Origin: Acidimicrobiales bacterium
Lineage (GTDB): Bacteria; Actinomycetota; Acidimicrobiia; Acidimicrobiales; SHLQ01
Assembly: GCA_020628865.1 (NCBI GenBank)
Contig: JAHDEJ010000004.1
Span: 35,274 to 99,273, forward strand
Reading direction: 5' to 3'
DNA: 64,000 bases
Below the pieces are notes generated by a model. That model was not told the DNA's origin. It worked only from the letters and a program-made list of their open reading frames with translations, and did not search any database. Each line of letters starts with the position of its first letter. Positions within the stretch are counted from its first letter, which is position 1. Position numbers and translations under genes: made by a program. Positions 16,809 to 26,008 of this stretch are shown piece by piece.

Positions 16809-17066
16809 TCATGTGGACTCTCCCGGTTCCGGGACGAGCCCGAGGGGGCCGGAGGCCTGCTCGGTGATCCTGGGGTCGTCGCGGAGCGAGAGGATCCCGG
16901 CCCGGTACCGCTGGATGCGGTCGACGAGTTCGCTGGGGTGCTCCCTCGCCACGAAGCGCGTGCCGTCGATCAGGGTGATGACCGTGTCCGGAGTCGCTTC
17001 GATGACCTCGATGAGGTCGGCGTTGACGATGATCTCGGTGTCGTTGAGTCGGGTTATCTGAATCAC
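16809..17066 (-). CDS. flbD: FlbD-family flagellar protein
   Basis: 85 residues beginning with GTG. The first 65 match FlbD: MIQITRLNDTEIIVNADLIEVIEATPDTVITLIDGTRFVARE. A Pro/Gly-rich tail follows. Note that this is the small FlbD found between flgE and motA in spirochaetes and many Gram-positives, not the Caulobacter NtrC-type regulator of the same name. Its role is unclear; the conserved position between flgE and motA supports the call. Confidence 0.88.
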   Translation of the reverse strand: MIQITRLNDTEIIVNADLIEVIEATPDTVITLIDGTRFVAREHPSELVDRIQRYRAGILSLRDDPRITEQASGPLGLVPEPGEST

Positions 17067-17154
17067 TTGCGTGCTCCCGCCGGGAAGTGGCCGCTGGCCT
17101 CACCGGGGTCCGACCGTCATGGCCGCACCCCGGTGATGGCCGAAGGCCGAGTCG

Positions 17155-18378
17155 CTATCGACTGAGGTTCACCAGTTCCTGGATCATCTCGTCGCTGGTC
17201 GTGATCACCCGGCTGTTCGCCTGGAAGCCCCGCTGGGCGATGATCAGATTGGTGAACTCGAGCCCGAGTTCAACGTTGGAGGTCTCGAGCTGTCCGGCAG
17301 CCAGGAGGCCTCGGCCAGCGGAGCCGGCCTGACCGACGAGCGCGTCGCCGGAGGCCAGTGTCTCGCGGAAGGCCGTGTCGCCTTCAGCACCGAGTCCGTT
17401 CGGGTTCGCGAACCCGGCCAGCGCAAGCTGACCGAGGTCGATCGTCTCGCCGTTCGAGAACACGCCGGAGATGATGCCGCTCGCATCGATGGCGAATGCC
17501 CGGAGCGATCCGGTCTCGCTGCCATCGTTCGTCAGGACGTAGGGATCCGTGCTGGCGCCGTACTGCGTCATCGTGGTCAGGTCGAAGTCGAAGTTGACGT
17601 TGGTGCCGTTCGGCGTCGTGAAGGTCACGGCGACCGCACCGGGTGGGTTCACCAACTCGCCGGTCGCGGGGTCGAACGTCATCGCCTGCGTGGCGACGGT
17701 GGCACCGCCCTCGTCGGTCATCGTCATGGTCCACGCATCGTTGGCGGTCTTGTTGAACGCCAGCAGGACCGTGTGCACGACACCCTGGCCGTCGACGACC
17801 TCGACGACCGATTCCGCTGGTGGATCCGCCACCAGCTGGTCGACGGACAGGTTGCCGCCGTACTCGATCAGCGAGGTGGCCCGTGGTGGGATCGTCTGCG
17901 AGCTCGGAACTTCTATGTCCGTCAGCGGCGCGTTGGTGTTGATGCCGCCGACCGCGTCGTCGCGGACCCAGCCCTGGACGATCGCACCGGACGGGTTCAC
18001 GAGCCGTCCGGATGAATCGAACCGGAACGAACCGGCTCGGGTGTAGAGCTGTTCGGCATCGGAGCGGACGACGAAGTAGCCGTCGCCCTCGATGGCGACA
18101 TCGGTCGACTGGTTCGTCACCAGTGCGGCGCCCGGGTTCTGGGACAGCATGGTGGCCGCCACCTTCACACCGAGGCCGACCTGGGTCGGGTTCACGGTTC
18201 CGGTGGATGCGTTGGCCAGCGAGCCGGCCTCCTGCAGTTGGGAAAGGGTGTCGGCAAACTCGACACGGCTGGCCTTGAAGCCGGTCGTGTTGACGTTTGC
18301 GATGTTGTTGCCGATCACGTCGGCCATGGTTTGGTGTGCTCGAAGGCCGGAGACGGCCGAGAACATTGAACGCATCAT
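17155..18378 (-). CDS. flgE: Flagellar hook protein FlgE
   Basis: 407 residues. The N-terminus MFSAVSGLRAHQTMADVIGNNIANVNTTGFK is the rod/hook family signature. The GDGYFVVR segment and the C-terminus (NVELGLEFTNLIIAQRGFQANSRVITTSDEMIQELVNLSR) fit FlgE. Length is close to Salmonella FlgE (403). It is the only FlgE/F/G-type protein in the window, so the distal rod protein FlgG must lie elsewhere or be replaced. It follows flgD after 87 bp. Confidence 0.94.
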   Translation of the reverse strand: MMRSMFSAVSGLRAHQTMADVIGNNIANVNTTGFKASRVEFADTLSQLQEAGSLANASTGTVNPTQVGLGVKVAATMLSQNPGAALVTNQSTDVAIEGDGYFVVRSDAEQLYTRAGSFRFDSSGRLVNPSGAIVQGWVRDDAVGGINTNAPLTDIEVPSSQTIPPRATSLIEYGGNLSVDQLVADPPAESVVEVVDGQGVVHTVLLAFNKTANDAWTMTMTDEGGATVATQAMTFDPATGELVNPPGAVAVTFTTPNGTNVNFDFDLTTMTQYGASTDPYVLTNDGSETGSLRAFAIDASGIISGVFSNGETIDLGQLALAGFANPNGLGAEGDTAFRETLASGDALVGQAGSAGRGLLAAGQLETSNVELGLEFTNLIIAQRGFQANSRVITTSDEMIQELVNLSR

Positions 18379-18465
18379 GATTGATGAACTCCTCTGGTCA
18401 TTCGTTCGTGGTCTGCCATCCGTGGCATTGGTGATTCGTCCTGAACAGAAGTTGTGGGGTTGGGC

Positions 18466-18966
18466 CTACAGCGCGTCCTCCTCGGAGGCGGGCTCAGATC
18501 CGTCATCAGTCGTGACGAGTTCGATCGGGCTGGAGTCATCGGCCGTGTCGGCGCCGGGGGCCGAGGTGGCGATGATGTCGTCGATGCTCACTCGGGAGCC
18601 ATCAACGATGAGGTGGGGGTCGCCGTAGTTGTATTCGACACCGCTCACCAGGCCGGACACGGAGCTCCCGGTGAAGGGATCGATCGCCGTGACCTCCTGG
18701 CCGATCAGGCCGGAGGCCATGGTGGCCTGCTGGAAAGCGATGAGTTCGGTCTGCTGTTCGGCGACCTTCGTCATCTGCTCGACCATCGTGAACTGTGCCG
18801 TCTGCGCCATGTACTCGTTGTTGTTCATGGGCTCGAGCGGATCCTGATAGCGGACCTGCGCAACGAGCAGTTGGAGGAACATGTCCTTGTCTGCTCCCGA
18901 GGAGTCAGCGATGCTCTGCGTCGACGTCTCGGTCGAGATGCCGGTGATTCCGTTGATCATTGACAT
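18466..18966 (-). CDS. flgD: Hook-cap scaffolding protein FlgD
   Basis: 166 residues from ATG 18966, preceded by GAAGGA. The N-terminal FlgD motif is clear: DKDMFLQLLVAQVRYQDPLEPMNNNEYMAQTAQFTMVEQM. Then comes a short SGLVSGVEYNYGDPHLIVDGSRVSIDDI segment. The usual Ig/tudor-like core is reduced compared with the 230-residue Salmonella protein, as in other Gram-positives. The tail is acidic. FlgD caps the growing hook and is shed when the hook is complete. Confidence 0.92.
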   Translation of the reverse strand: MSMINGITGISTETSTQSIADSSGADKDMFLQLLVAQVRYQDPLEPMNNNEYMAQTAQFTMVEQMTKVAEQQTELIAFQQATMASGLIGQEVTAIDPFTGSSVSGLVSGVEYNYGDPHLIVDGSRVSIDDIIATSAPGADTADDSSPIELVTTDDGSEPASEEDAL

Positions 18967-18979
18967 TGGTGGTTCCTTC

Positions 18980-20707
18980 TCAGATGCGGAGCACGTTGCC
19001 GCCGTGCCCGGGAGTCGTGGTGGATTCGGTCGTGTCGTCGTTTCCGGCCGCCGTGTCGTCGACGTCACCGTCGATGTCGAACTGGGGCTGGTCGGACGAG
19101 CGGTCGTTGGTTTCGTTCGTGCCGCCCGACTCGGCGTCTGCGCCGGGCTCGCCGTCATGGCTCACGTCGAAGGAGTCCAGCTCGACCCCCTGCGCCCGCA
19201 GCGTGGATTCGAGTGTTTCCTGCAGGCGGCCGAGGATGGCCACGGTCGACTCCGAGTCGGCGAGGATCTCGATGGCGACGTCGCCGCCGGCCGTGAGCGA
19301 GACACGCAGGGAGATGTCTCCGAGCCCTTCCGGGCTGAGTTCGAGTCGCACTTCGCCGCCGGTGCCGGTGGCCATGTTCGCGATCTGCTGGGGGATTCGG
19401 GAAACGCTGACCCGTTCCGTCTGCGGTGTCGAGGTGAGCGGTTCGAAGACCGTGCCGCTGACGACGCTCGAGAGGCTGGCCGAACCGAGGGAGTCGTTGG
19501 CCGTCGTGTTGCCGGCCGTCGTGTCGGAGCCGGCACTCCCGTCTCCGCCCGTGAGGTCGATGTCGACGCCGGTTCCGGCACCCGCGCCGGGGGAGGCCAG
19601 GTCGATGTCCGCACCGTCGGCGACCGTGTCGATCGTGGTGGTGGTCCGAATCGGTGCCTCGGCGCCGTCCGCATCGATGGTGCCCGCCGGGTCGGCGCCT
19701 TCGGCCGGATCCATGCCGGCCTCGACGTCGACATTCGTCGGTGCGAGGTCCGAAAGCTCTGGGGCGTCGTCGACCGGAAGGGTCGTCTCCACGTTCGTGG
19801 CGACTTCGGGTTCGTCCGGCAACGCGGCGCTGCGAATCGCATCGCCGACGGTGACGCCGGCCAACGGGCCGTCCTCCACGAGTGGGGTTGCGGCTTCGGC
19901 AGCCGGGCTGCCCTGCTCGACTGCGGGATCCATCACAGATTCCGCTGTGGGTGTTGCGCCGTCGACCACCCCAGTCGGCGTGGCATTGGGGATCAGCGCA
20001 GCCCCACTGTTCGGGGCCGGGGTCTCGGCGGCGGAGTGATCGACGACCACCCCAGCGCTCGGCTCGATCGGAGCAGCGACCTCGGGGACCGGCGGAGGCT
20101 GCGGGGCGAACGGGATGATTCGTTCGCCCGTCGACAGCGAGCGCCACCGCTGCAGCACCATCGGCACGTAGTTCTGTGTCTCCTCGAACGGCGGAATCCC
20201 GCCGTGGCGCTGCACGGCTCCCGGTCCGGCGTTGTAAGCCGCGAGGGCCAGTTCGACACTGCCGAAACGGTCGATCTGTTCCCGCAGGTAGCGGGCACCG
20301 CCATCGAGGTTCTCCAACGGGTTCGTCGGGTCGACGCCCAGCCCGGCAGCGGTACCCGGCATGAGCTGCATGAGCCCCATCGCGCCGGCGTGCGAGACGG
20401 CCGACGGGTTGAAGGCCGACTCCTGCCACGAGACCGCCATCAGCAGGTTGACGTCGAGGCCGTAGCGATCGGCGGTCTCCTCGAAGGCGGCCCGCAGCGA
20501 TTCCGTCATCGCCGGCGCCGAACCGACCTGGTGGGTGCGCGGTCCGCCGAAGAGTGCCTGCGTCGCCACGGAACCCGAGGCCGAGTAGTCCTCGAGTAGC
20601 CCCTCGAACTCGGCCGAATCCGCATCGGACACGGCAGGCGCACGGGGTGGCTCGAACCGAGCCTCGATCGACGCAATGCGTTCCTGTACCTGGGCAAATC
20701 CGTTCAT
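18980..20707 (-). CDS. fliK: Lytic transglycosylase / FliK hook-length control fusion
   Basis: 575 residues. Residues about 75-200 form an SLT-type (GH23) lytic transglycosylase domain: catalytic Glu96 in WQESAFNPSAVS, then GAMGLMQLMPGTA and ALAAYNAGPGAVQ. Residues about 210-430 are a low-complexity Pro/Ala/Asp/Thr linker, a plausible molecular ruler. Residues about 440-510 match the FliK C-terminal domain (VRLELSPEGLGDISLRVSL), which switches the export gate through FlhB. The N-terminus has no signal peptide, so the enzyme would have to leave by the flagellar export route. It is coupled to fliJ (ATGA), 13 nt before flgD. Confidence 0.88.
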   Translation of the reverse strand: MNGFAQVQERIASIEARFEPPRAPAVSDADSAEFEGLLEDYSASGSVATQALFGGPRTHQVGSAPAMTESLRAAFEETADRYGLDVNLLMAVSWQESAFNPSAVSHAGAMGLMQLMPGTAAGLGVDPTNPLENLDGGARYLREQIDRFGSVELALAAYNAGPGAVQRHGGIPPFEETQNYVPMVLQRWRSLSTGERIIPFAPQPPPVPEVAAPIEPSAGVVVDHSAAETPAPNSGAALIPNATPTGVVDGATPTAESVMDPAVEQGSPAAEAATPLVEDGPLAGVTVGDAIRSAALPDEPEVATNVETTLPVDDAPELSDLAPTNVDVEAGMDPAEGADPAGTIDADGAEAPIRTTTTIDTVADGADIDLASPGAGAGTGVDIDLTGGDGSAGSDTTAGNTTANDSLGSASLSSVVSGTVFEPLTSTPQTERVSVSRIPQQIANMATGTGGEVRLELSPEGLGDISLRVSLTAGGDVAIEILADSESTVAILGRLQETLESTLRAQGVELDSFDVSHDGEPGADAESGGTNETNDRSSDQPQFDIDGDVDDTAAGNDDTTESTTTPGHGGNVLRI

Positions 20708-21126
20708 CGGTTCCTCCGTTGCCAGCCGGCCACGGCGATGTCATCCATCGCCCGTTCGGCGGCCTGCGTTGCGAGAACAGCCCAAGCCAGCTTGTGCTTC
20801 TCGTCGATTCGCTCGACCGTGCGCCGGTAGCGCATGTCGGCGAGCATCTCATTTCGTTCTTCCACGGCTCGTTCGATCTGGTCCGTGAGGTGGGCCTTCG
20901 CGATCAGCGCCGTGCGGGCGCTCGCCGCAGCGAGCTCGCGCCGACGTTGCAGTTCATCCACCGTTCCGACGCTCGGCGTCGGGGTGGCCCGATGCTGCGC
21001 CTCGATGAAGCGCTGCCTGGCCGTCTCGATCTCGCGGAGCCGTGCGGCGTGCTGTGCGGTCGACTTGTCCTCGCGCAGCTTCGCCACCTTGAGGACGGCG
21101 GCGAGCCGGTTCTTCTTCTTGGTCAC
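20704..21126 (-). CDS. fliJ: Flagellar export protein FliJ
   Basis: 140 residues, nearly all alpha-helical coiled coil: KKKNRLAAVLKVAKLREDKSTAQHAARLREIETARQRFIEA, then a second antiparallel helix. FliJ sits as a stalk in the FliI ring and escorts chaperones. The starting GTG overlaps the fliI stop (GTGA). Sequence conservation in FliJ is low; order after fliI supports the call. Confidence 0.85.
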   Translation of the reverse strand: MTKKKNRLAAVLKVAKLREDKSTAQHAARLREIETARQRFIEAQHRATPTPSVGTVDELQRRRELAAASARTALIAKAHLTDQIERAVEERNEMLADMRYRRTVERIDEKHKLAWAVLATQAAERAMDDIAVAGWQRRNR

Positions 21127-22451
21127 GCCGGGTTCCCTTCGCTCGGAGCGGTTCCGCTGACGGTCCGGATGGCGTCAGCCATCGCATGCAACTCCGTCAA
21201 TGACTGGTCACGGGGCAGGACCTCGTGGAGGTTCTGCTGGAGAAAGGCGGTGATCGGGGTCCGCAGGGTCAGATACGCGTCGAGCGCCGGATTCGTGCCG
21301 GCCTCGTAGGCGCCGAGTTCGACGAGGTCCCGTCCGGTGTCCCAGGCGAGAAGTACCTGCCGGAGCGCAGTCGCATCGTCGAGGTGGGTCACCTCGGCGA
21401 CCTTGCCGGCAAGTCGGCTGACGCTGTTGAGCACGTCGATCGTCGGGAAGTGTCCGGCAGCGGCGAGCTCACGGCTGAGCACGACGTGTCCATCGAGGAT
21501 GCTTCGCACGTGGTCGGTGACCGGCTCGTTCATGTCGTCGCCCTCGACGAGCACCGTGTACACGCCGGTGACGCTGCCGACCTCGAGCGGACCGGTCCGC
21601 TCCAGAAGCTTCGGGAGCAGTGCAAAGACGGACGGCGGGAAGCCCCGCGTCGTCGGTGGTTCGCCGGCCGTCAGCCCGACCTCGCGTTGGGCCATTGCGA
21701 CCCGGGTGACCGAGTCCATCAGCAGCAGCACGTTCTTGTTCTGCGCCGCGAACCACTCCGCCACCCGAGTGGCGGTGAAGGCGGCGCGGATGCGTGTGGG
21801 CGCCGGCTCGTCGCTCGTGGCCACCACGACGACCGTGTTCTTCATGCCGTCCGGTCCGAGGTCGTCTTCGATGAATTCCCGGACTTCGCGTCCTCGTTCA
21901 CCGATCAGGCCGACCACGACCACATCGGCCTGCGTGCCGCGGGCCATCATCCCGAGCAACGAACTCTTGCCGACGCCACTTCCGGCGAAGACGCCGATCC
22001 GCTGACCCTCGCCGCAGGGGAGCAGCGTGTCGATGGTGCGAACCCCGAGACCCAGTGGCTCCGAGATGCGCTGGCGCGTCATCGGGTTCGGCACGTCGTT
22101 GGTCAACTCGACTCGTTCGATCAGGCCGTCGATCGGACCCTTGCCATCGATCGGGTTGCCCATCGCATCGATCGTGCGGCCACGCAGGCCGGCGCCGAGG
22201 GCGAGCGTGGTGTCTGCAGCGACCGAAACCGGATCGCCGGCGGAGATGCCGTTCGTGTCCCGCAGCGGCATGACGACGCAGCGACCATCGCGCACGGCGA
22301 TCACCTCCGCCGGGATCTGCTGTTCACCCACGGCGAGCAGCGCTCCGACGGGAGGGTTGAGACCCGACACGGTGAGTTCGAGACCGGCGACGCCGACGAC
22401 GCGTCCGGTCACGTCGAACCGTGAGATCGAATCGAGAACCGCGGTGTTCAT
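21123..22451 (-). CDS. fliI: Flagellum-specific ATPase FliI
   Basis: 442 residues, F1-beta-like. Walker A GSGVGKSSLLG lies at about residues 154-165, Walker B VLLLMDSVTR at about 240. SVTGVYTVLVEGDDMNEPVTD and LDGHVVLSRELAAAGHFPTIDVL are the FliI/YscN signatures. FliI hexamers unload export substrates. It starts at ATG 22451, overlapping the fliH stop, and ends overlapping fliJ. Confidence 0.97.
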   Translation of the reverse strand: MNTAVLDSISRFDVTGRVVGVAGLELTVSGLNPPVGALLAVGEQQIPAEVIAVRDGRCVVMPLRDTNGISAGDPVSVAADTTLALGAGLRGRTIDAMGNPIDGKGPIDGLIERVELTNDVPNPMTRQRISEPLGLGVRTIDTLLPCGEGQRIGVFAGSGVGKSSLLGMMARGTQADVVVVGLIGERGREVREFIEDDLGPDGMKNTVVVVATSDEPAPTRIRAAFTATRVAEWFAAQNKNVLLLMDSVTRVAMAQREVGLTAGEPPTTRGFPPSVFALLPKLLERTGPLEVGSVTGVYTVLVEGDDMNEPVTDHVRSILDGHVVLSRELAAAGHFPTIDVLNSVSRLAGKVAEVTHLDDATALRQVLLAWDTGRDLVELGAYEAGTNPALDAYLTLRTPITAFLQQNLHEVLPRDQSLTELHAMADAIRTVSGTAPSEGNPA

Positions 22452-23053
22452 ACGGTCTCCTCGTCGTTCGTGATGTCGTCGAGCAGCGCAGCGCGCGCCC
22501 GGTCCAGGGCGGTCGAAACATGCAGACCGATGTCAGGACCGTCGGTCTGGACGATGAAGGCGCCGTCGGAGAGGTTGCGATCGGCGACGATGCCGACGTC
22601 GTAGGGCAACAGCGCGGTCAGCGCATCGGCGAGTTCGGGTGCGACGCGAATCCGCTGCGGACCACGCTCGTCGTGTTCGGCGACGGCCTGTTCGACCAGT
22701 TGCGCCACGACTTCCGGCTGCTGCAGCTCCTGCCCGAGGACCCATTCAGCGATGTTGATCGCGCCGTCGACCAGTGCGGCCGAATCCGCCCGGAAGGCGA
22801 GGGCGCGGCTCTCGGGTGTGCGATCGGCCAGGTCGCGTAGTGAGGCAGCGATCGATTCGATCGCCGGCCCCAGGCTCGCGATTGCGTCGTTCATTCCCGA
22901 CTGGCGTGCGGTTTCGCACAGCGACTCGGTTTCGGACGCGGTGAACAGCAGCGGCTCCTGCGGAACCTCAGGCTGCGTCGGTTCGACCTCGACAACCGCC
23001 GCGGCCGGGACGTCACCCGACTTCAGGATTCGTCGACTACTCGTCATCGTCAT
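22448..23053 (-). CDS. fliH: Flagellar export stator FliH
   Basis: About 201 residues. The C-terminal half resembles FliH/YscL/V-ATPase E: VDGAINIAEWVLGQELQQPEVVAQLVEQAVAEH, RIRVAPELADALTALL. The N-terminal part is Val/Pro/Glu-rich (VEVEPTQPEVPQEP). FliH holds FliI dimers and binds FliN at the C-ring. Two in-frame ATGs (23053, 23047) overlap the fliG 3' end, with GGAGG 10 nt before the first; I chose 23053. The longer frame to 23314 is antiparallel noise within fliG. Confidence 0.85.
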   Translation of the reverse strand: MTMTSSRRILKSGDVPAAAVVEVEPTQPEVPQEPLLFTASETESLCETARQSGMNDAIASLGPAIESIAASLRDLADRTPESRALAFRADSAALVDGAINIAEWVLGQELQQPEVVAQLVEQAVAEHDERGPQRIRVAPELADALTALLPYDVGIVADRNLSDGAFIVQTDGPDIGLHVSTALDRARAALLDDITNDEETV

Positions 23054-24047
23054 CGTCGTCACCGCCTCCGCCTCGTTCGATCGTGATCGCACCCGACTCC
23101 TCGAGCGTCCGAACCGTCGCAACGATTCGCTTCTGGGCACCCTTGATCTCGCCCCCGGCCGGGTTGCGGAGGAACTCGATCTCCTCCGCCAGGTTCTCTC
23201 GGGCCCGGGTCGACAGGTTGTCCATGAACTTGTTCCGCAGCTCCTCGCCCGCCGGGTACAGGGCGAACGAGAGATCGCTTGTGTCCACGGACTTGAGGAT
23301 CTCCTGGATCGCACGGTTGTCGAGGAGGGCGATGTCGTCGAAGACGAACAGGCTCTCCTTGATCAGTGCAGCCAGCTCCTCGTCGCGCTCGGCGATCTGC
23401 TCGAGGACCCGCTTCTCCACCTTCTTCGAGACCTGGCCGAGGATTTCGACGACGACCTCGAGACCGGGGATCTCCTCGAGCCCCTCCGGCTTGATGCGAG
23501 GGGTGATGCGTTCGCGCATGTCCCGCTCGACCGTTTCATACAGCTGGGTGTTGATCGGCGCGATGGTGGCGATGCGCATGTGCAACTCGGCCTGTGCTTC
23601 CTCGTCGAAGTACTTGAGGATGCGAGCGGCGATCATCGGATCCAGGGACGCCAGCGCCAGGGCGAGCGTGCCGATCGGTTCGCGGCTGATCGCACGGGCG
23701 GCCAGTTCGGGCTCGGCCTCGATGAGGAAGCCGAAGGGTTTGCCCCGAGGATCGATGGCCTCTTTGACCTCTTCGGACTTCTCGGTTCCGAACGCCGTGG
23801 CGATCACGTCGATCGCGTATCGGAGGTCGCCGGCCGGAGCGGTTTCCTCTTCGAGACCCATGAGCACGTTCTGCAGGGTGGAGGTGACGTCCTCTTCCTC
23901 GAGCTCGGGGACGCGCACCATCGCATCTGCGATCTCGGGCAGGAGTTCCTCCGGGAACGTCTGCAGGATTGCGGCTGCACGGTCGCGTCCGAGCGCCACG
24001 AGCACCTTGGCCAACTCATCGATTCGAGGGTTTGCGGTGGCCAGCAT
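23037..24047 (-). CDS. fliG: Flagellar motor switch protein FliG
   Basis: 336 residues, the usual size. FliG-M and FliG-C regions are evident (EPIGTLALALASLDPMIAARIL; IALLDNRAIQEILKSVDTSDLSFALYPAG; LRNKFMDNLSTRARENLAEEIEFL). FliG links the MS-ring to FliM and receives torque from MotA. Unusual is a C-terminal tail of four Gly and about seven acidic residues. It starts TGATG-coupled to fliF and overlaps fliH by 17 bp. Confidence 0.95.
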   Translation of the reverse strand: MLATANPRIDELAKVLVALGRDRAAAILQTFPEELLPEIADAMVRVPELEEEDVTSTLQNVLMGLEEETAPAGDLRYAIDVIATAFGTEKSEEVKEAIDPRGKPFGFLIEAEPELAARAISREPIGTLALALASLDPMIAARILKYFDEEAQAELHMRIATIAPINTQLYETVERDMRERITPRIKPEGLEEIPGLEVVVEILGQVSKKVEKRVLEQIAERDEELAALIKESLFVFDDIALLDNRAIQEILKSVDTSDLSFALYPAGEELRNKFMDNLSTRARENLAEEIEFLRNPAGGEIKGAQKRIVATVRTLEESGAITIERGGGGDDDDDDE

Positions 24048-25672
24048 CAGTTCTTGACCCCCTCATCGGCCCAGCTGCGAAGCAGCGCCGCGACCTCGAT
24101 CGGCTGCGAGTCGATGATTCGCATCACGTCGCTGGCCGTCTGTGGACCGGCCCCGAGTGACTTCATCTCGCCGTCCTCATCCTCTGCGTCGGAATCGTCG
24201 TCCGAGGCGTCCTCATCCGAGGCGTCCTTGTCCTCGCCGTCCTCGTCCTCCTCGTCGCTGCCCTCTTCGAGCGCATCGAGATCGAGCACCTCGACATCGA
24301 CGGGCTTGAGGTTGGCCGTGAAGGTCTTCACTCCCTTCCGGAGTGAGAGCACGACCATCAGGATCAACAGCACGGCGAAGGCGGTCTGCGCGATGCCCAG
24401 ATACGGGGCGATGGGCGCCAGCGGATCGGACGGAGCGGCAGCGGCATCTGGCGCCGTTTCGAGTGCTTCGACGAACCGGTCGTCGAAGGCGATCGCCTCG
24501 ACTGCGATCACGTCGCCGCGTGCAGGGTCGAGCCCGACGGCTGCGGCGACGACGTCCGAGACCTGCTGGAGGTTCGGCTGGGGATCCAGCCCTTCGTTCA
24601 CCACGACCGCAACGGACAGGCGGGTGACCTGCCCCGATGCGCTGCGCTCGACCGTGCGAACACGATCGACACCGAACTCCGAGGTGTTCTCGTTCCGGGT
24701 GTAGTCAGTTCCGTCGGTGTCGGCGGTGGTCGCCGTGTCCAGCAGCTCGTCGGTCACGCCGACGATCCCGGCCGCCGCTTCTGATCCACCGGCGTACTGC
24801 TCGATGATGCTCTGTTCCCGGAGGGCGACCTGTGAATCCGGGTTGTAGGTGACCGTCTCGCGTTCGTTCTCGTCGAGGTTGAGTTCGGCCGACACCCGGA
24901 CGAGTGCGTTCTCCTGGCCGAACGCTGCGATCAGCATGGTCTGGGCCGAGGTTTCGAGCTGCTGTTCGATTGCCCGCTGGTTGGTGAGGGCGTCCCCGGC
25001 AGCGGAGCCGCCGCCATCGGTGAGCACGCGCCCGGCCGTGTCGGTGACGGTCACGCCATCGGGCGTCATGCCCGGAACAGCCGCTGCAACAAGGTTGACG
25101 ATGCCTTTCACCGAGCGGGACGAGAAGCTCGTGCCCGGATCGATCACGACGGATGCGGAGGGAGGGTCTTCCTCATCGGAGAACAGCTCGTCTTCGGGAA
25201 TGGACAGGTGCACGCTCGCGGCCAGCACCTGATCGAGGTCGAGGATCGTGCGAGTGAGCTCGCCCTCGAGCGCCCGCTGGTAGTTCACCCGCTGCTGGAA
25301 CGACGACGTCGAGAACCCCTGATTGTCGAGGAGCTCATACCCCACGATCGTCGACGAGGAGATGCCGGCCGAGGCCAGTGCGACCTCCGCGTCGGCGACC
25401 TGCTCACGGGGCACCTCGATCATCGTTCCGCCCGAACTCACGCGGTACGTGATGCCGGCCGTCTCGAGTTCGCTGATGCTCTCGGACACCACCGCCGGTT
25501 CTTCACCGACGAGCAGCGTCTGCCAGCTCGGGGCTGTCGCCCACTGCCACAGCCCCATGATCGCGATGATCGAGGCAATGGCCAGAAGGCCACTGATGAT
25601 CATCTGATGTGGTGCCATCGACATGATGGGCTCGAGGAATTTTGGTCCTCGCCCGCCGTCCTGTTCCGCCAT
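24047..25672 (-). CDS. fliF: Flagellar MS-ring protein FliF
   Basis: 541 residues. A first transmembrane helix lies at about 20-42 and a second at about 440-465, enclosing the ring-building domains (LLVGEEPAVVSESISELETAGITYRVSSGG; FQQRVNYQRALEGELTRTI; SVHLSIPEDELF). The cytoplasmic tail contains a stretch of about 35 mostly Asp/Glu residues before the C-terminal FliG-binding segment (PQTASDVMRIIDSQPIEVAALLRSW). That acidic spacer is longer than in model species. It follows fliE after 34 nt. Confidence 0.95.
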   Translation of the reverse strand: MAEQDGGRGPKFLEPIMSMAPHQMIISGLLAIASIIAIMGLWQWATAPSWQTLLVGEEPAVVSESISELETAGITYRVSSGGTMIEVPREQVADAEVALASAGISSSTIVGYELLDNQGFSTSSFQQRVNYQRALEGELTRTILDLDQVLAASVHLSIPEDELFSDEEDPPSASVVIDPGTSFSSRSVKGIVNLVAAAVPGMTPDGVTVTDTAGRVLTDGGGSAAGDALTNQRAIEQQLETSAQTMLIAAFGQENALVRVSAELNLDENERETVTYNPDSQVALREQSIIEQYAGGSEAAAGIVGVTDELLDTATTADTDGTDYTRNENTSEFGVDRVRTVERSASGQVTRLSVAVVVNEGLDPQPNLQQVSDVVAAAVGLDPARGDVIAVEAIAFDDRFVEALETAPDAAAAPSDPLAPIAPYLGIAQTAFAVLLILMVVLSLRKGVKTFTANLKPVDVEVLDLDALEEGSDEEDEDGEDKDASDEDASDDDSDAEDEDGEMKSLGAGPQTASDVMRIIDSQPIEVAALLRSWADEGVKN

Positions 25673-25706
25673 TACAGGGTTTCCCTTCAGTGCAGCTGAC
25701 CGGGGG

Positions 25707-26006
25707 TCAGAGCTGCATCCTCATCACTTCTTGGTATGCCGCCAGGGCCCGATCGCGCACAGCGACCGTCAGTTCCATTGCCAGTGCGGCCTTCTCCGCT
25801 GCGACCGTGAACTGGTGCACATCGGTCAGGTCGCCCGTTGCCAGATCCTGGGCGAGTTGGTTCACTTCGCCCGTGGAGTTGAGTGCCTCTTTCAGGCCGT
25901 CGATGAAGCTGCTTCCGGCAACGCCGGAGGCGTCCGCAACCGGAGCCGGAGTTGCCGGCGTCGACGGAATCGGAATGGCCGAGGCCGAGATCGGTGGAAT
26001 CGCCAT
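25707..26006 (-). CDS. fliE: Flagellar rod/MS-ring junction protein FliE
   Basis: 99 residues. The C-terminal 70 residues match FliE: SFIDGLKEALNSTGEVNQLAQDLATGDLTDVHQFTVAAEKAALAMELTVAVRDRALAAYQEVMRMQL. A Pro/Ala-rich N-terminus precedes it. FliE is the first exported substrate and connects the export gate (FliP/R) to the rod. It is 2 nt after flgC. Confidence 0.95.
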   Translation of the reverse strand: MAIPPISASAIPIPSTPATPAPVADASGVAGSSFIDGLKEALNSTGEVNQLAQDLATGDLTDVHQFTVAAEKAALAMELTVAVRDRALAAYQEVMRMQL

Positions 26007-26008
26007 CG

